Position numbers and translations under genes: made by a program. The notes under the pieces were generated by a model that saw nothing but the letters and a program-made list of their open reading frames with translations, ran no database searches and was not told the DNA's origin. 64,000 bases of DNA from DAOPYU01 sp942493245 (GTDB taxonomy: Bacteria > Sumerlaeota > Sumerlaeia > UBA8349), in NCBI GenBank assembly GCA_942493245.1, contig OW818685.1:2294001-2358000 (forward strand). Direction: 5' to 3'. Position 1 is the first letter of the stretch. Every line of letters starts with the position of its first letter. Below, in pieces: positions 1 through 9,308 of the stretch.

Positions 1-876
1 TTGAGTTTGAACAGTGTAACAAGAACCAGTGGGATCGTGTTGCTGGCGGCATCCATTTGTGCGTCCACGCTGGTGGCGGGTGCGCAGGAAGCGGCCAAAG
101 CGGCGGCTCCGGAAAAGAGTGGCAACAAGGTCGTTGTGGATGGTTCCACAACCGTCGAACCGATCATGACCGCCTTCGCCGAGTACTACATGTCCCAACA
201 TCCCGATGTGAACATCACGGTCAGCGGGACGGGGAGCAGCAATGGCGCCAAGAGTCTGTTGGGCGGGACGTGCGATGTGGCGTCAATGTCGCGTTTCATG
301 AAGGACGGAGAGTTCAAGGGCGCACTGGAAAAGGGGGTCATGCCGGTGGCGCATCTGGTGGCGCTCGACGGCCTGGCTATCGTGGTCAACGTGGCCAATC
401 CGGTGGCAGAACTGACGGTTCAGCAGGTGCGGGACATTTACGCCGGGCGGATTACCAACTGGAACCAGGTGGGCGGTCCGGACCTGAAGATTGTCAGTGT
501 CGGGCGCGACACCAGCAGCGGTACATACGAATGCTTCGACAAGTTGGTGATGAACGAAGAGAAGATTATCTCGACCGCGGAGGTCACCTCCAGTAATGGT
601 CAGGTGCGCCAGCGCGTGCAATCCACGCCCGCCGCGATCGGCTATGTCGGGCTGGGTTTCACGAAGGAACTGAAACCGCTGAAGATCAACGGGGTGGAGG
701 CGAAGCCGGAGAATATCCTCAATGGTCAGTATCCAGTCGCACGCCCCCTGTTCGTCTTCACCAATGGGTACCCGAAACTGGGTTCGCCGCTCTTCGACTT
801 TGTCACCATGCCGTTGACCGAAAACGGTCAGGAGATCATCAACAGCAAGGGTTTCATTCCGGTGACGAAGTACTGA
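1..876 (+). CDS. pstS: Phosphate ABC transporter, periplasmic phosphate-binding protein
   Basis: This is the periplasmic phosphate-binding component of the Pst importer. Residues 1-28 form a Sec signal peptide (hydrophobic GIVLLAASICASTLVAGA). The mature part has the family's phosphate-binding motifs: DGSTTVEPI near residues 48-55, GTGSSNGAK near 76-84, and a DTSSGTYE loop in the second lobe. The length of 291 aa is normal for PstS. The frame opens with TTG at base 1, but nothing upstream is visible, so an earlier start or a Pho-type promoter cannot be judged. It heads pstSCAB-phoU. Confidence 0.93.
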   Translation: MSLNSVTRTSGIVLLAASICASTLVAGAQEAAKAAAPEKSGNKVVVDGSTTVEPIMTAFAEYYMSQHPDVNITVSGTGSSNGAKSLLGGTCDVASMSRFMKDGEFKGALEKGVMPVAHLVALDGLAIVVNVANPVAELTVQQVRDIYAGRITNWNQVGGPDLKIVSVGRDTSSGTYECFDKLVMNEEKIISTAEVTSSNGQVRQRVQSTPAAIGYVGLGFTKELKPLKINGVEAKPENILNGQYPVARPLFVFTNGYPKLGSPLFDFVTMPLTENGQEIINSKGFIPVTKY

Positions 877-946
877 AAACGAAAGCGGGTTTGATCCGGT
901 TCAAGCGTCCGCGCGGAGATTTCTGACGAGAGGTGTGTGAGTCCTG

Positions 947-2101
947 GTGGAATTGAAACAAGCGAATCAGACAAATTCGGAACAGACCCTGGTGATGGAC
1001 AAGGGCGCCAACCGCAGGCAGCGGTTGAGCGCCCTTGTCGGCCATATCGTCCTGCTTTCCGTCACTTCCCTTTCGGCGGTGGCGGTTTTGTTTATCTTCT
1101 ACTTTGTCTTCCGGGATGCGCTTCCGTTCTTCAAGGAGCCGGGGCGTTTGGCTGAATTTTTCACGGGCACGAACTGGTATCCGTCGGCCCGGGAACCGCA
1201 CTTCGGCTCATTGCCGGTCATTCTGGGAAGCGTGCTCGTCACTGTGGGCGCGATCCTGTTTTCGGCGCCCCTGGGTCTGGCCGCGGCGCTCTGCCTGAGC
1301 GATGTGCTTTCCTTCTCCACGCGGCAGATTGTGAAGCCCGTCATCGAGATGCTGGCCGCGATCCCTTCGGTGGCGTTTGGTTTCTTCGCGCTTGTGGTCA
1401 TGGCCCCGCTTTTTCAGAGTGAAGGCGGGAAGATTCTCGCCGGGTTTTGCTCGCTCATCTGTTTCCCATTGCTTTTCCTGGTGGTTGTGGTGTTGGGCGA
1501 TTTGCTGACCACCTGGATCAAGCGCGATGGCGTTCGGTTGGCGACGCGGGTGGCCATCACGGTCGCTATTGGGATTCCGGGCTTTCTCCTGCTTGGCGCA
1601 TTTATCCTGCGGGTCAGTCAGATTCAGATTGCGAGCGGCACAAACGCGCTGAACGCCTCCATTATTCTGGGCATCATGGCCTTGCCCACCATCGTCAGTG
1701 TATCCGAGGACGCATTGTCCGCCGTCGGACGCGAATTGCGCGAGGGAAGTTATGCAATGGGCGCCACACGTGTCGAGACGCTCTTCAAAGTGGTGGTACC
1801 GGCGGCGGGCAGCGGGATTCTGGCCGCGGTGTTGCTGGGGTTGATGCGGGCCGTGGGTGAAACGATGGTGGTGTGGATGGCTGCTGGAAACGCAGCGCAG
1901 ATTCCAGACCCCTGGTACAACCTCCTGGCGCCGGTCCGCACCTTGACCGCCACCATTGCGGGGGATATGGGGGAGACCGAGATTGGCTCGACCCACTACC
2001 ACCTGTTGTTTGTCATGGGGTTGTTGCTCCTCTCCTTTTCGTTTCTCTGCAATCTGGTGAGCGAGTGGGCGGTGCGGCGCTCCAAAGCGAAGTCGGCATA
2101 G
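947..2101 (+). CDS. pstC: Phosphate ABC transporter permease PstC
   Basis: This is an inner-membrane permease subunit that pairs with PstA to move phosphate delivered by PstS. The 384-aa protein has an N-terminal transmembrane helix near residues 28-55 and a block of further helices. The binding-protein-dependent permease signature appears as EGSYAMGATRVETLFKVV (the EAA loop that contacts PstB). The start is GTG at 947, with a GAGAGGTG Shine-Dalgarno about 13 bases upstream. It is about 60 aa longer than E. coli PstC, mostly in the loop between the first helices. It sits 70 bp after pstS and 19 bp before pstA. Confidence 0.93.
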   Translation: MELKQANQTNSEQTLVMDKGANRRQRLSALVGHIVLLSVTSLSAVAVLFIFYFVFRDALPFFKEPGRLAEFFTGTNWYPSAREPHFGSLPVILGSVLVTVGAILFSAPLGLAAALCLSDVLSFSTRQIVKPVIEMLAAIPSVAFGFFALVVMAPLFQSEGGKILAGFCSLICFPLLFLVVVVLGDLLTTWIKRDGVRLATRVAITVAIGIPGFLLLGAFILRVSQIQIASGTNALNASIILGIMALPTIVSVSEDALSAVGRELREGSYAMGATRVETLFKVVVPAAGSGILAAVLLGLMRAVGETMVVWMAAGNAAQIPDPWYNLLAPVRTLTATIAGDMGETEIGSTHYHLLFVMGLLLLSFSFLCNLVSEWAVRRSKAKSA

Positions 2102-2120
2102 AAAGCGGGTTGTTTCCTTC

Positions 2121-3587
2121 ATGCGTTTATCCACACGAAGACTTCTCGATCGCGCCTTTACCGGGGTTGGCCTCTTCTCGATTCTCCTGATGGGGCTGGC
2201 GTTGCTGTTCATCCTGGGGCCGATCTTTTCCAAAGGAGCCAGTGCGCTGGTGTTCCGTCAGACAGTCGAACACCGCCGCTTTCTGCTGGACAAACTGCAA
2301 CGGGGTTCGCCGGAGGAACTGGCGGACGAAATGCGTCTGGTTCAGGAGGCTCGGCAGCCGATTTATGCGTATATGGCCGCGCTTGATGACAAAATCACCA
2401 GCGGCCCGAGAACCGAGCGGCGTCAATACCGGGTTTATCAGGAACCGCTCAACGAATTGAAGAAACTCGTGCGGGAACTTCTGGGACCTCTTCCCGGTGA
2501 GAGCGTACCGCTGATGACCGGCGAACAGTATGGCCAGACGCGCTGGGAGCGCGCTCAGAAGAAAGCGCAGCAGATTCTGTATATCGAGGAATACGACTAC
2601 TCAGACCCGAGTAAGATGGGGGTCAAGGTCCTCAAACCGCGCGTTGAGCAATTCCGGGCCACCCCGGTCGAACCGCTTTTTGAGTATGTTAATAAACATC
2701 TCGAAGAGATGCTGCGTCCGCAGTGGACATTTTATGGTGGATTTCTGTTCGACATGCCGTTTGATTCCTACATGCTCGGTGGTATCTGGCCGTCTATTCT
2801 CGGAACGTTCTATCTGACTCTGGGAGCAATGTTCCTGGCTGCTCCGCTGGGAATCGTGGCGGCGGTCTATTTTGTCGAATATGGCGATGAGAATTTCCTC
2901 TCCTCTCAACTTTTCAGCCTCATTCCGAGGGGAAAAGCCTCTATTGGAGAATCTTCTAATTCTCTGCGCGATAAGACATTCAAGGTGGCCATTCAGATCG
3001 AGCGCAACATGGTGTCCATGTTGCGCATCTGTGTCAGTACCCTGGCCGGGGTGCCCAGTATCGTGTTCGGGCTTTTTGGCCTGGCTTTCCTGATTCATAC
3101 AATCCACCTTTCCGATACAAAGAGTGTGTTGGCCGGTTCCGCCACGCTGGCGCTGCTGATCCTGCCCACGATTATTCGCGCTTCGGAGGAGGCCATCCGG
3201 GCAGTGCCGCTTTCTTACCGCGAGGCGGCAGTGGGACTGGGCGCGAGCAAGTGGCGCACGATCTGGACGGTCATTCTGCCGGCCGCGCTGCCAGGCATTC
3301 TCACGGGAACGATCATCAGCATGGGACGCGCGGCGGGTGAGACCGCGCCGATCATCTTCACGGCGGCGGTCAGTTTGGGCGCGCCCCTTTCGCCGCTTCA
3401 GGCCTTGTCACAGCCGACTCCGGCTCTGCCGTGGAGTATTTATGTACTCAGCACCGAACACGCGGCTCTGGACCAGATTCGTCATGTGCAGTATGGCATG
3501 GTGTTCGTCCTGATCCTGCTGGTTCTGGGACTGAATCTTACGGCGATCCTTCTGCGCGCCCGGATCGCCAGAAAGCTAAGAGGTTAA
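2121..3587 (+). CDS. pstA: Phosphate ABC transporter permease PstA with a large N-terminal insertion
   Basis: This is the second permease subunit of the Pst importer. One helix near residues 14-36 is followed by about 160 charged, mostly helical residues (about 45-205), then the normal permease core beginning with the GGIWPSILGTFYLTLG helix. The EAA loop reads YREAAVGLGASKWRTIW. At 488 aa it is much longer than the usual 280-300 aa. The extra segment lies between the first and second helices and so is probably periplasmic. The frame is uninterrupted, so this is an insertion and not an assembly artefact. It is followed by pstB after 2 bases. Confidence 0.9.
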   Translation: MRLSTRRLLDRAFTGVGLFSILLMGLALLFILGPIFSKGASALVFRQTVEHRRFLLDKLQRGSPEELADEMRLVQEARQPIYAYMAALDDKITSGPRTERRQYRVYQEPLNELKKLVRELLGPLPGESVPLMTGEQYGQTRWERAQKKAQQILYIEEYDYSDPSKMGVKVLKPRVEQFRATPVEPLFEYVNKHLEEMLRPQWTFYGGFLFDMPFDSYMLGGIWPSILGTFYLTLGAMFLAAPLGIVAAVYFVEYGDENFLSSQLFSLIPRGKASIGESSNSLRDKTFKVAIQIERNMVSMLRICVSTLAGVPSIVFGLFGLAFLIHTIHLSDTKSVLAGSATLALLILPTIIRASEEAIRAVPLSYREAAVGLGASKWRTIWTVILPAALPGILTGTIISMGRAAGETAPIIFTAAVSLGAPLSPLQALSQPTPALPWSIYVLSTEHAALDQIRHVQYGMVFVLILLVLGLNLTAILLRARIARKLRG

Positions 3588-3589
3588 TC

Positions 3590-4441
3590 ATGCAAGCCAC
3601 ACTGGAACAACCCATTGCCATGCAGGCGCCGGTTTCGTACCGGACCGAAGCGTTGGCAACGACCTCGACTCAAACGGATGTCGCCGGAAAAGCGGTGATT
3701 GCGGCGGAGAACTTTTTCATCTATTATGGAACGCATGCCGCTGTTCGTGAGGTGACGATTCAGATTCCCCCGGGGAAGGTCACCGCCATCATCGGCCCGA
3801 GCGGGTGCGGGAAGAGCACGTTCCTGCGCGCGATCAACCGGATGAACGATCTGATTCCCTCGTGCCGGACGGCGGGTTTGCTCAGCCTCGATGGGGTGGA
3901 TATTTATGCGCCGCGCCTCGATGTGGTGTCGTTGCGCCGCCGCGTGGGGATGGTGTTCCAGAAACCGAACCCCTTCCCCAAATCCATCTTCGATAATATT
4001 GCCTACGGCCCACGGCTCTTCGGGGTTCGCAATCGCCAGGTTCTGGAAGAGATCGTGGAGAAAAGCCTGCGCCGCGCGGCCCTGTGGGACGAGGTAAAGG
4101 ATCGTTTGAATGCGAATGCGCTGGGGTTCTCCGGGGGACAGCAGCAGCGTCTCTGCATCGCGCGCGCGCTGGCTGTCGATCCGGAAGTGCTTTTGATGGA
4201 TGAACCGGCTTCGGCTCTGGACCCGCGTTCTACGGCGCGTATTGAAGACCTGATCGGTGAACTGCGCGGGGCCTACACGATCGTGATTGTGACCCATAAC
4301 ATGCAGCAGGCGGCCCGGGTCTCCGATCATACCGCGTTCTTCTACGAGGGCGAACTGGTGGAATTCGGAGCGACCCGCAAACTGTTCACGAAGCCGGAAA
4401 AGAAGGCGACGGAAGATTATATCACGGGAAGGTTTGGCTGA
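3590..4441 (+). CDS. pstB: Phosphate ABC transporter ATP-binding protein PstB
   Basis: This is the cytoplasmic ATPase that powers PstCA. The sequence shows Walker A GPSGCGKST, the signature FSGGQQQRLCIARAL and Walker B VLLMDEPASALDP, the last being typical of PstB. The frame is open further upstream inside pstA, but ATG at 3590, just after the pstA stop, gives a 283-aa protein. That is near the normal PstB length; the extra 30-35 N-terminal residues are low-complexity. phoU follows after 2 bases, so the five genes look like one transcript. Confidence 0.95.
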   Translation: MQATLEQPIAMQAPVSYRTEALATTSTQTDVAGKAVIAAENFFIYYGTHAAVREVTIQIPPGKVTAIIGPSGCGKSTFLRAINRMNDLIPSCRTAGLLSLDGVDIYAPRLDVVSLRRRVGMVFQKPNPFPKSIFDNIAYGPRLFGVRNRQVLEEIVEKSLRRAALWDEVKDRLNANALGFSGGQQQRLCIARALAVDPEVLLMDEPASALDPRSTARIEDLIGELRGAYTIVIVTHNMQQAARVSDHTAFFYEGELVEFGATRKLFTKPEKKATEDYITGRFG

Positions 4442-4443
4442 TT

Positions 4444-5112
4444 ATGAGTGTGCATCTGCAACGCGCCTTGAACGACCTGAAAAAGAGGATCCTCAATCTC
4501 AGCGCCCGGGTGGAAGATGCGGTCCAGAAAGCGACCGAGGCGTTTGAGACCAGCAATGCCCGGATGGCGCAGGAGGTTATTGATAACGATGTCTCGGTCG
4601 ATATGGCCGAAGTCGAAATCGAGGAAGAGTGCCTGAAGATTCTGGCGCTTCACCAGCCGGTGGCTGTTGACCTGCGTTTTATCGTGGCGGTCCTGAAAAT
4701 CAACAATGACCTCGAACGCGTGGGCGACCTGGCTGTCAACATCGCCGAACGCGCCTGTTTTCTCGCAACCCGAACGGTACCCAGTGTCCCGTTCGATTTC
4801 GGTTACATGGCGACCAAGGTCCAGAAGATGCTGAAAGACAGTATGGATGCGCTCGTGGAAATGGATGTGAAAAAGGCGCTTGAGGTTTGCCTGGCGGATG
4901 ACGAGGTGGACATGATGAACTCGCTCATGTACGACCTGACGCGACAGAAACTCGCGGAGCCGGATGCGGACGCAGGATGCCTGCTGCACATGCTTTCCGT
5001 CAGTCGCCACCTGGAACGCATCGCCGATCAGGCCACCAATATCGCGGAAGACGCGATTTACATGGTCAAAGGTGAAATCGTGCGCCACAAGACGGAAGAG
5101 TACACTCGATAA
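4444..5112 (+). CDS. phoU: Phosphate signalling protein PhoU
   Basis: PhoU is a cytoplasmic helical protein that reports Pst activity to the phosphate two-component system and restrains uptake when phosphate is plentiful. The 222-aa protein has the two three-helix PhoU repeats. Each carries the family's acidic metal-binding signature, seen here as DNDVSVDMAEVEIEEEC and LADDEVDMMN, followed by LERVGDLAVNIAER and LERIADQATNIAED. It is the last gene of the pst operon, as in most bacteria. No phoB/phoR is in the window. The next gene is convergent, 43 bp away. Confidence 0.95.
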   Translation: MSVHLQRALNDLKKRILNLSARVEDAVQKATEAFETSNARMAQEVIDNDVSVDMAEVEIEEECLKILALHQPVAVDLRFIVAVLKINNDLERVGDLAVNIAERACFLATRTVPSVPFDFGYMATKVQKMLKDSMDALVEMDVKKALEVCLADDEVDMMNSLMYDLTRQKLAEPDADAGCLLHMLSVSRHLERIADQATNIAEDAIYMVKGEIVRHKTEEYTR

Positions 5113-5155
5113 GAAAGACGATTTCTCAACGATCCGGTCGGTTTTAAGGGCCGAA

Positions 5156-5707
5156 TCATCTGGACGGTTTCAGGGATTCCAGATAGCGCCGAAAGGTTTG
5201 CGCGTTCTGGTCGCGTTCCGAAATCTGGGGAGCGGATACCGGCCAGGCGACTGCGATTTCCGGGTCGTTCCAGCGGATTTCATCTTCCAGTTCCGCATTG
5301 TACACTCGGCTGCACTTATAGACCACCTCGGCCTTCTCGCTCAGAACCACATACCCGTGGGCGAACCCCTCCCGAATCAGAAGCATTTTTTTGTTTTCCG
5401 CTGAGAGTTCGACCCCATACCATTGGCCTAGGGTCGGGGAATCGGGTCGGATGTCCACTGCGACGTCCCAGATGGTTCCCGCCACACAGCGGACCAGTTT
5501 GGCCTGCCCCACTCCGCGTTGAAAATGCAGTCCCCTCAAGACATGCTGAGTGGACATGGCATGGTTATCCTGCGCCCAATGGGTGAATATCCCGATTTTC
5601 GCGGCTTCAATTTCGTTGTAACTCTCAAAAAAGAACCCCCGGTCGTCTCCAAAAACGCGAGGCGCCAGAAGATAAAGACCATTCAAAGCGGTTTCCAGAA
5701 TCTGCAT
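5156..5707 (-). CDS. rfbC: dTDP-4-dehydrorhamnose 3,5-epimerase family protein
   Basis: Members of this cupin family epimerise C3 and C5 of dTDP-4-keto-6-deoxyglucose in nucleotide-sugar synthesis for O-antigen or exopolysaccharide. The 183-aa protein shows DDRGFFFESY, the catalytic-His segment HVLRGLHFQ, VDIRPDSPTLGQW and the YKCSRVY segment expected to carry the catalytic Tyr. The start has AAAGGA seven bases upstream. No rmlA, rmlB or rmlD is adjacent, so the product sugar (rhamnose or another deoxysugar) cannot be fixed. It is convergent with phoU. The 181 bp upstream of it separate it from the DprA-like gene and hold no clear feature. Confidence 0.88.
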   Translation of the reverse strand: MQILETALNGLYLLAPRVFGDDRGFFFESYNEIEAAKIGIFTHWAQDNHAMSTQHVLRGLHFQRGVGQAKLVRCVAGTIWDVAVDIRPDSPTLGQWYGVELSAENKKMLLIREGFAHGYVVLSEKAEVVYKCSRVYNAELEDEIRWNDPEIAVAWPVSAPQISERDQNAQTFRRYLESLKPSR

Positions 5708-5888
5708 GGATTTTTCCTTTCATTTTCGGGGCGGCATTGGCCTGATTTTCCGAGAAGAATCTGTAAAAAACGGGAACTCATCTTTTGCGTAAGAACCGCC
5801 ACTGGCAGTCTCTCATAGAACCTTTTCTCGATTCAACTTCCATTTTCCGCTTTCCCGAGAGAAATAACCTCCGTTCCTGAAGCCGATT

Positions 5889-8800
5889 TCATGTCTCCCA
5901 TTCCGGCAGAGGCGGTAAAAAGCGCGTCGGATCCAGCATGTTGAGAAGGTGTTCGTAATACCTGGCTCGAATGTCGCCGGAAAGATTCAGAGAAAGGTTC
6001 CGGGTCTCCAGTGGGTCTTCCGTCAGGTTGTAGAATTCCCCCCAGGGACGACCGGGATAACAGGTCATCTTCGCTTCACGGGTAATCACGCTGTGGAGGG
6101 CCAGACTGGGGTTCCGGCGTGAAACGGATTGGACCAGAACGGCTTCGCGCGGTGGAAGGCCTTGGCCCGACAAGGCCTGTTCCATTGAAACTCCTTCATA
6201 CTCCGCCGAGACCCGTCCCCGCAAAAACGCACAAACCGTCGGAGCCAGATCGAGAAGACTGACCGGTGTGTCCAGACGCAATCCGGAGGCGATTTTACCC
6301 GGCAGACGGAGGAGGAGCGGTACGCGAAGCAACCCCTCCAGGTGAAAAGGACCGGCCCCCCAGAAACCAAATTCCCCCAGAAGGCTTCCGCAGTCGGATG
6401 TGAATACGACCAGGGTGTTTTCGCTCAATCCCTGTTCATCAAGTTTCTTGAGAATTTTCCCCACCGCCGCGTCCACTTGAGTGACAGATTCCAGATAACC
6501 GGCCCGCAATTGCCGTTCTCGTTCTCCTGAGCACGGTTCAAAAAGGGCGTTGTCGAACCGTTCCCCTTTCTTTGAGATCTCGGAATAGTGGGGGGGGTAC
6601 TGGCTCGGATCGCGCCGGATGGAAGCCGATGCGGGCCAGGAAAGGGATTGTGAATCAGGGGCAGTTACACGTTGGGCCATGTACGGCGCTGCTGGGCCGG
6701 GAAATCCACAAGCCAGGAAGAATGGATTATTCCCATGTTGCTTGAGATACTGAACGGTGTGGCTGGCTATCCAGTTATTGGGTTGGAGAACATTGGGCCA
6801 CTCCTGAGAGTCCGGTCCCAACGGAAAATTCTGGAGCGCCTGCCGGAAAACCGGACGAAACTTATCCTGAATCGGGTGATAGCGAAGAGCGATTTGTTCG
6901 GCGAAATGCCCTTGGTCGAACATTTCGGGACCGCTGCCCAGAAGCAATTGCAGGAATTGAAAACCCCAGGCCGGTCCGGTCCACTCGCGCATCAGTCCCG
7001 CTTTCCAGGAAGCGAGCGACTCAACTGAATGAACGTTTTCGGGCGCCTGATAGGGCGACAGGTGCAGTTTACCGATCCAGCCAGTCTCATACCCGGCCTG
7101 AGCCAAATGGCTGGCCAGAGTGTGAGACGCCTCGGGAAGCGCCTGACCATTCATCCAGAGGCCCGATGTGGCGGGCAGGCGAGAGGTGAGCATTGCGGCG
7201 CGCGCCGCGGTCTCCTGAGTCGTCACCGTGTAGGCGCGTTCGAGCACGGCGCCCTCCGCCGCCAGACGATCGAGGTTGGGCGTTTTCGCCAGCGAGTTTC
7301 CGTAACACCCCAGAGCGTCTGCCCGCATCTGGCTGGCGAGAATCAACAGCAGATTGCATGATCCAGCCGATTTTGAAGGACGGAGAGGCTTTGCTGCGTG
7401 TTTTGGAACCGCGGGAGGGGGCGTCTGGAGAACGGGCTGGAAATCGTCCGCACCCAGTTCAGCGGGCCGGACCACACTGGGGATTTTCTCTTCTTGATCC
7501 GAGGATTTCCGACTTCGAGTTTTGCGTGCCAGGGACGAAAGGGGCGAGGTCTGCTTTTGAGAAAGGATCGGATGGGGAATGGACGGTGGGGGAGAGGGAG
7601 AAGCAACCGTCTCGCGCCCTTGCATTTCCTCGGATATCGAAATATCGTCCAATGGTCTGATTAACCGGTTTTCCCACCCCGAGAATTCCTTTGCTTCCGG
7701 GAAAAGGGACAGTTGAAAGGGTTGAGATTTCCGGGGAATTCCCATGCCACCTTCACGCAGACGGAAAATGCGGAGGATATGTTCGATGGCCGCCGGGCCA
7801 ATTCCCTTGATTTTCTGCAAGTCCTGGAGCGATTCCAACATAAGGGCGCGACGCCCTTCGATGATCCGGCGCAGGATGTGGCCTGTCAGTCCACAGGCTT
7901 CGTGGATTTCCGAGGCTGACCCACTCCGGAACAGATTCAACAAAGTCTCTTCGGTCCAGATTTTTTCCTGTCCCCGCAAACCCAGGGCCTTGTGGGACGG
8001 AATCCCCTGTTTTTGCGCAAGCGCGGCTACTTCATCGGGCGTGAATCCGCAGGAGTTTACGAGATCCTCGAAACCCCGGAGCGCAATTTTGCCCCGGACC
8101 TGACAGATGTGCCGCGCTTTATCCGTTGGAATGCCGCACTGTTTGACGATCAAGGGAATCGGGTATTCCCGGCAGGCTTTCAGGAGCCAGGCTTCCATCC
8201 AGGCGGCATCATAGCGAGCCTGTGCGAGTTCCTGCAACGCCACACAAACGGTGTCCGCGGTCCAATCGCCTGATTTCAACGGAGGCCATTCGACCAGCCT
8301 GGCTCCGAGATCGGCGAGCGCGCGATGGCCCAGATTGGGATCGAGATCGCTTCGAATCCAGACGGGGCGTCCCTGGTTCAACGCCATACGGGTGGCTTCC
8401 CAAGCCCCACCTTTAAGACCCGCCTGAGACACGATCACATCGTGCGAGAGCGCACTGATGATCGCATTGCGGGCCATCGCCTGTGAGGTTTCCCAATCGG
8501 CTTCCGGATGAAAGGCGCTTACGATCAGAATTTGACCGCGCTCGATTCCCGCGTGAAGCGCCTTAAGTTGAGTCGCAAAAGTCAAAATCCCCTGCGCAAT
8601 GACCAGAACGGTTGTTCCTCCGGCGGCCAGAGACGCTGCCGACGCGCAACGGTCCACCCCTTCGGCAAAACCACTGACAATGGGGATGCCACGCGCCGCA
8701 AACCGCTGTGCGGCATCTCGCGTGAAGGCCAGCGCTTCGGGTTTCGGTTGCCGGGAACCGATGATTGCAACGGACGCTCGATTGAGGAGGCGCAGATCGC

Positions 8801-9152
8801 CTGCACAGAACAAAAGAGGGGGACGCGCCTCTTTCTGAGTCGAGGCAAGCAGGGTGGGATAATCCGGTTGATCGGCGGAAACCAGATGAACTCCGTTTTG
8901 ACGCAGCCGCTCGACCATTTGCCCGGCGGCGGGTAGGAAACCTTTCGCGCTCGCCAGAGCGGCAATTTGTTCAGTGTCCAGTTTGCATGCGTCCCAATCG
9001 GACGGCCCCAGGCGCAAGAGTCCCTCCAGACGCTGACCGGCCGTGTCACGCCAGGCATGCACCAGTTCATGCACTTTTCGATGCGTGAGGCGCGAGTGGA
9101 ACGTCAAAGCGAACCACTGCGCCGAGATCTTTTCCTCTGGACTGAGCCGCAT
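5889..9152 (-). CDS. DprA-like DNA-processing protein fused to a degenerate sulfatase-fold domain
   Basis: This is a single open frame of 1087 aa. Residues 130-270 are a DprA/Smf Rossmann domain: IIGSR near 130-134, VSGFAEGVDR near 159-168, and ARNAIISALS near 227-236, where DprA normally has RNRIIAGLS. A helix-hairpin-helix (LQKIKGIGPAAIEHIL) lies near 445-460. A Ser/Pro-rich linker at 471-598 leads to a full-length sulfatase-fold domain at 600-1087. That domain keeps RADALGCYG, KTPNLDRLAAEG and RVPLLLRLPG. The expected active-site residues are changed: Ser608 for the first metal Asp, Glu647 for the Cys/Ser that becomes formylglycine, DCG for DHG/DNG at 920-922, Phe928 for His and Ala933 for Lys. 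No signal peptide is present, so it should be cytoplasmic. ATG at 9152 was chosen for its GGGAGG Shine-Dalgarno; the frame opens at GTG 9212. It lies downstream of the SWIM and SNF2 genes. Confidence 0.85.
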   Translation of the reverse strand: MRLSPEEKISAQWFALTFHSRLTHRKVHELVHAWRDTAGQRLEGLLRLGPSDWDACKLDTEQIAALASAKGFLPAAGQMVERLRQNGVHLVSADQPDYPTLLASTQKEARPPLLFCAGDLRLLNRASVAIIGSRQPKPEALAFTRDAAQRFAARGIPIVSGFAEGVDRCASAASLAAGGTTVLVIAQGILTFATQLKALHAGIERGQILIVSAFHPEADWETSQAMARNAIISALSHDVIVSQAGLKGGAWEATRMALNQGRPVWIRSDLDPNLGHRALADLGARLVEWPPLKSGDWTADTVCVALQELAQARYDAAWMEAWLLKACREYPIPLIVKQCGIPTDKARHICQVRGKIALRGFEDLVNSCGFTPDEVAALAQKQGIPSHKALGLRGQEKIWTEETLLNLFRSGSASEIHEACGLTGHILRRIIEGRRALMLESLQDLQKIKGIGPAAIEHILRIFRLREGGMGIPRKSQPFQLSLFPEAKEFSGWENRLIRPLDDISISEEMQGRETVASPSPPPSIPHPILSQKQTSPLSSLARKTRSRKSSDQEEKIPSVVRPAELGADDFQPVLQTPPPAVPKHAAKPLRPSKSAGSCNLLLILASQMRADALGCYGNSLAKTPNLDRLAAEGAVLERAYTVTTQETAARAAMLTSRLPATSGLWMNGQALPEASHTLASHLAQAGYETGWIGKLHLSPYQAPENVHSVESLASWKAGLMREWTGPAWGFQFLQLLLGSGPEMFDQGHFAEQIALRYHPIQDKFRPVFRQALQNFPLGPDSQEWPNVLQPNNWIASHTVQYLKQHGNNPFFLACGFPGPAAPYMAQRVTAPDSQSLSWPASASIRRDPSQYPPHYSEISKKGERFDNALFEPCSGERERQLRAGYLESVTQVDAAVGKILKKLDEQGLSENTLVVFTSDCGSLLGEFGFWGAGPFHLEGLLRVPLLLRLPGKIASGLRLDTPVSLLDLAPTVCAFLRGRVSAEYEGVSMEQALSGQGLPPREAVLVQSVSRRNPSLALHSVITREAKMTCYPGRPWGEFYNLTEDPLETRNLSLNLSGDIRARYYEHLLNMLDPTRFLPPLPEWET

Positions 9153-9308
9153 TCCCAACTTTCCTCCCACAAGAGGTTGACCCCGCATGATACAGAAGAA
9201 AGGCGCTTTCACGCTACAAATCTAGCGCCTGCTCGAAGGTTTTTGTAGAAAAGGAATCCGGATAAACAATCTGTCTGAAGACGGCTATAATGAAGGGGGA
9301 GCACGGAC

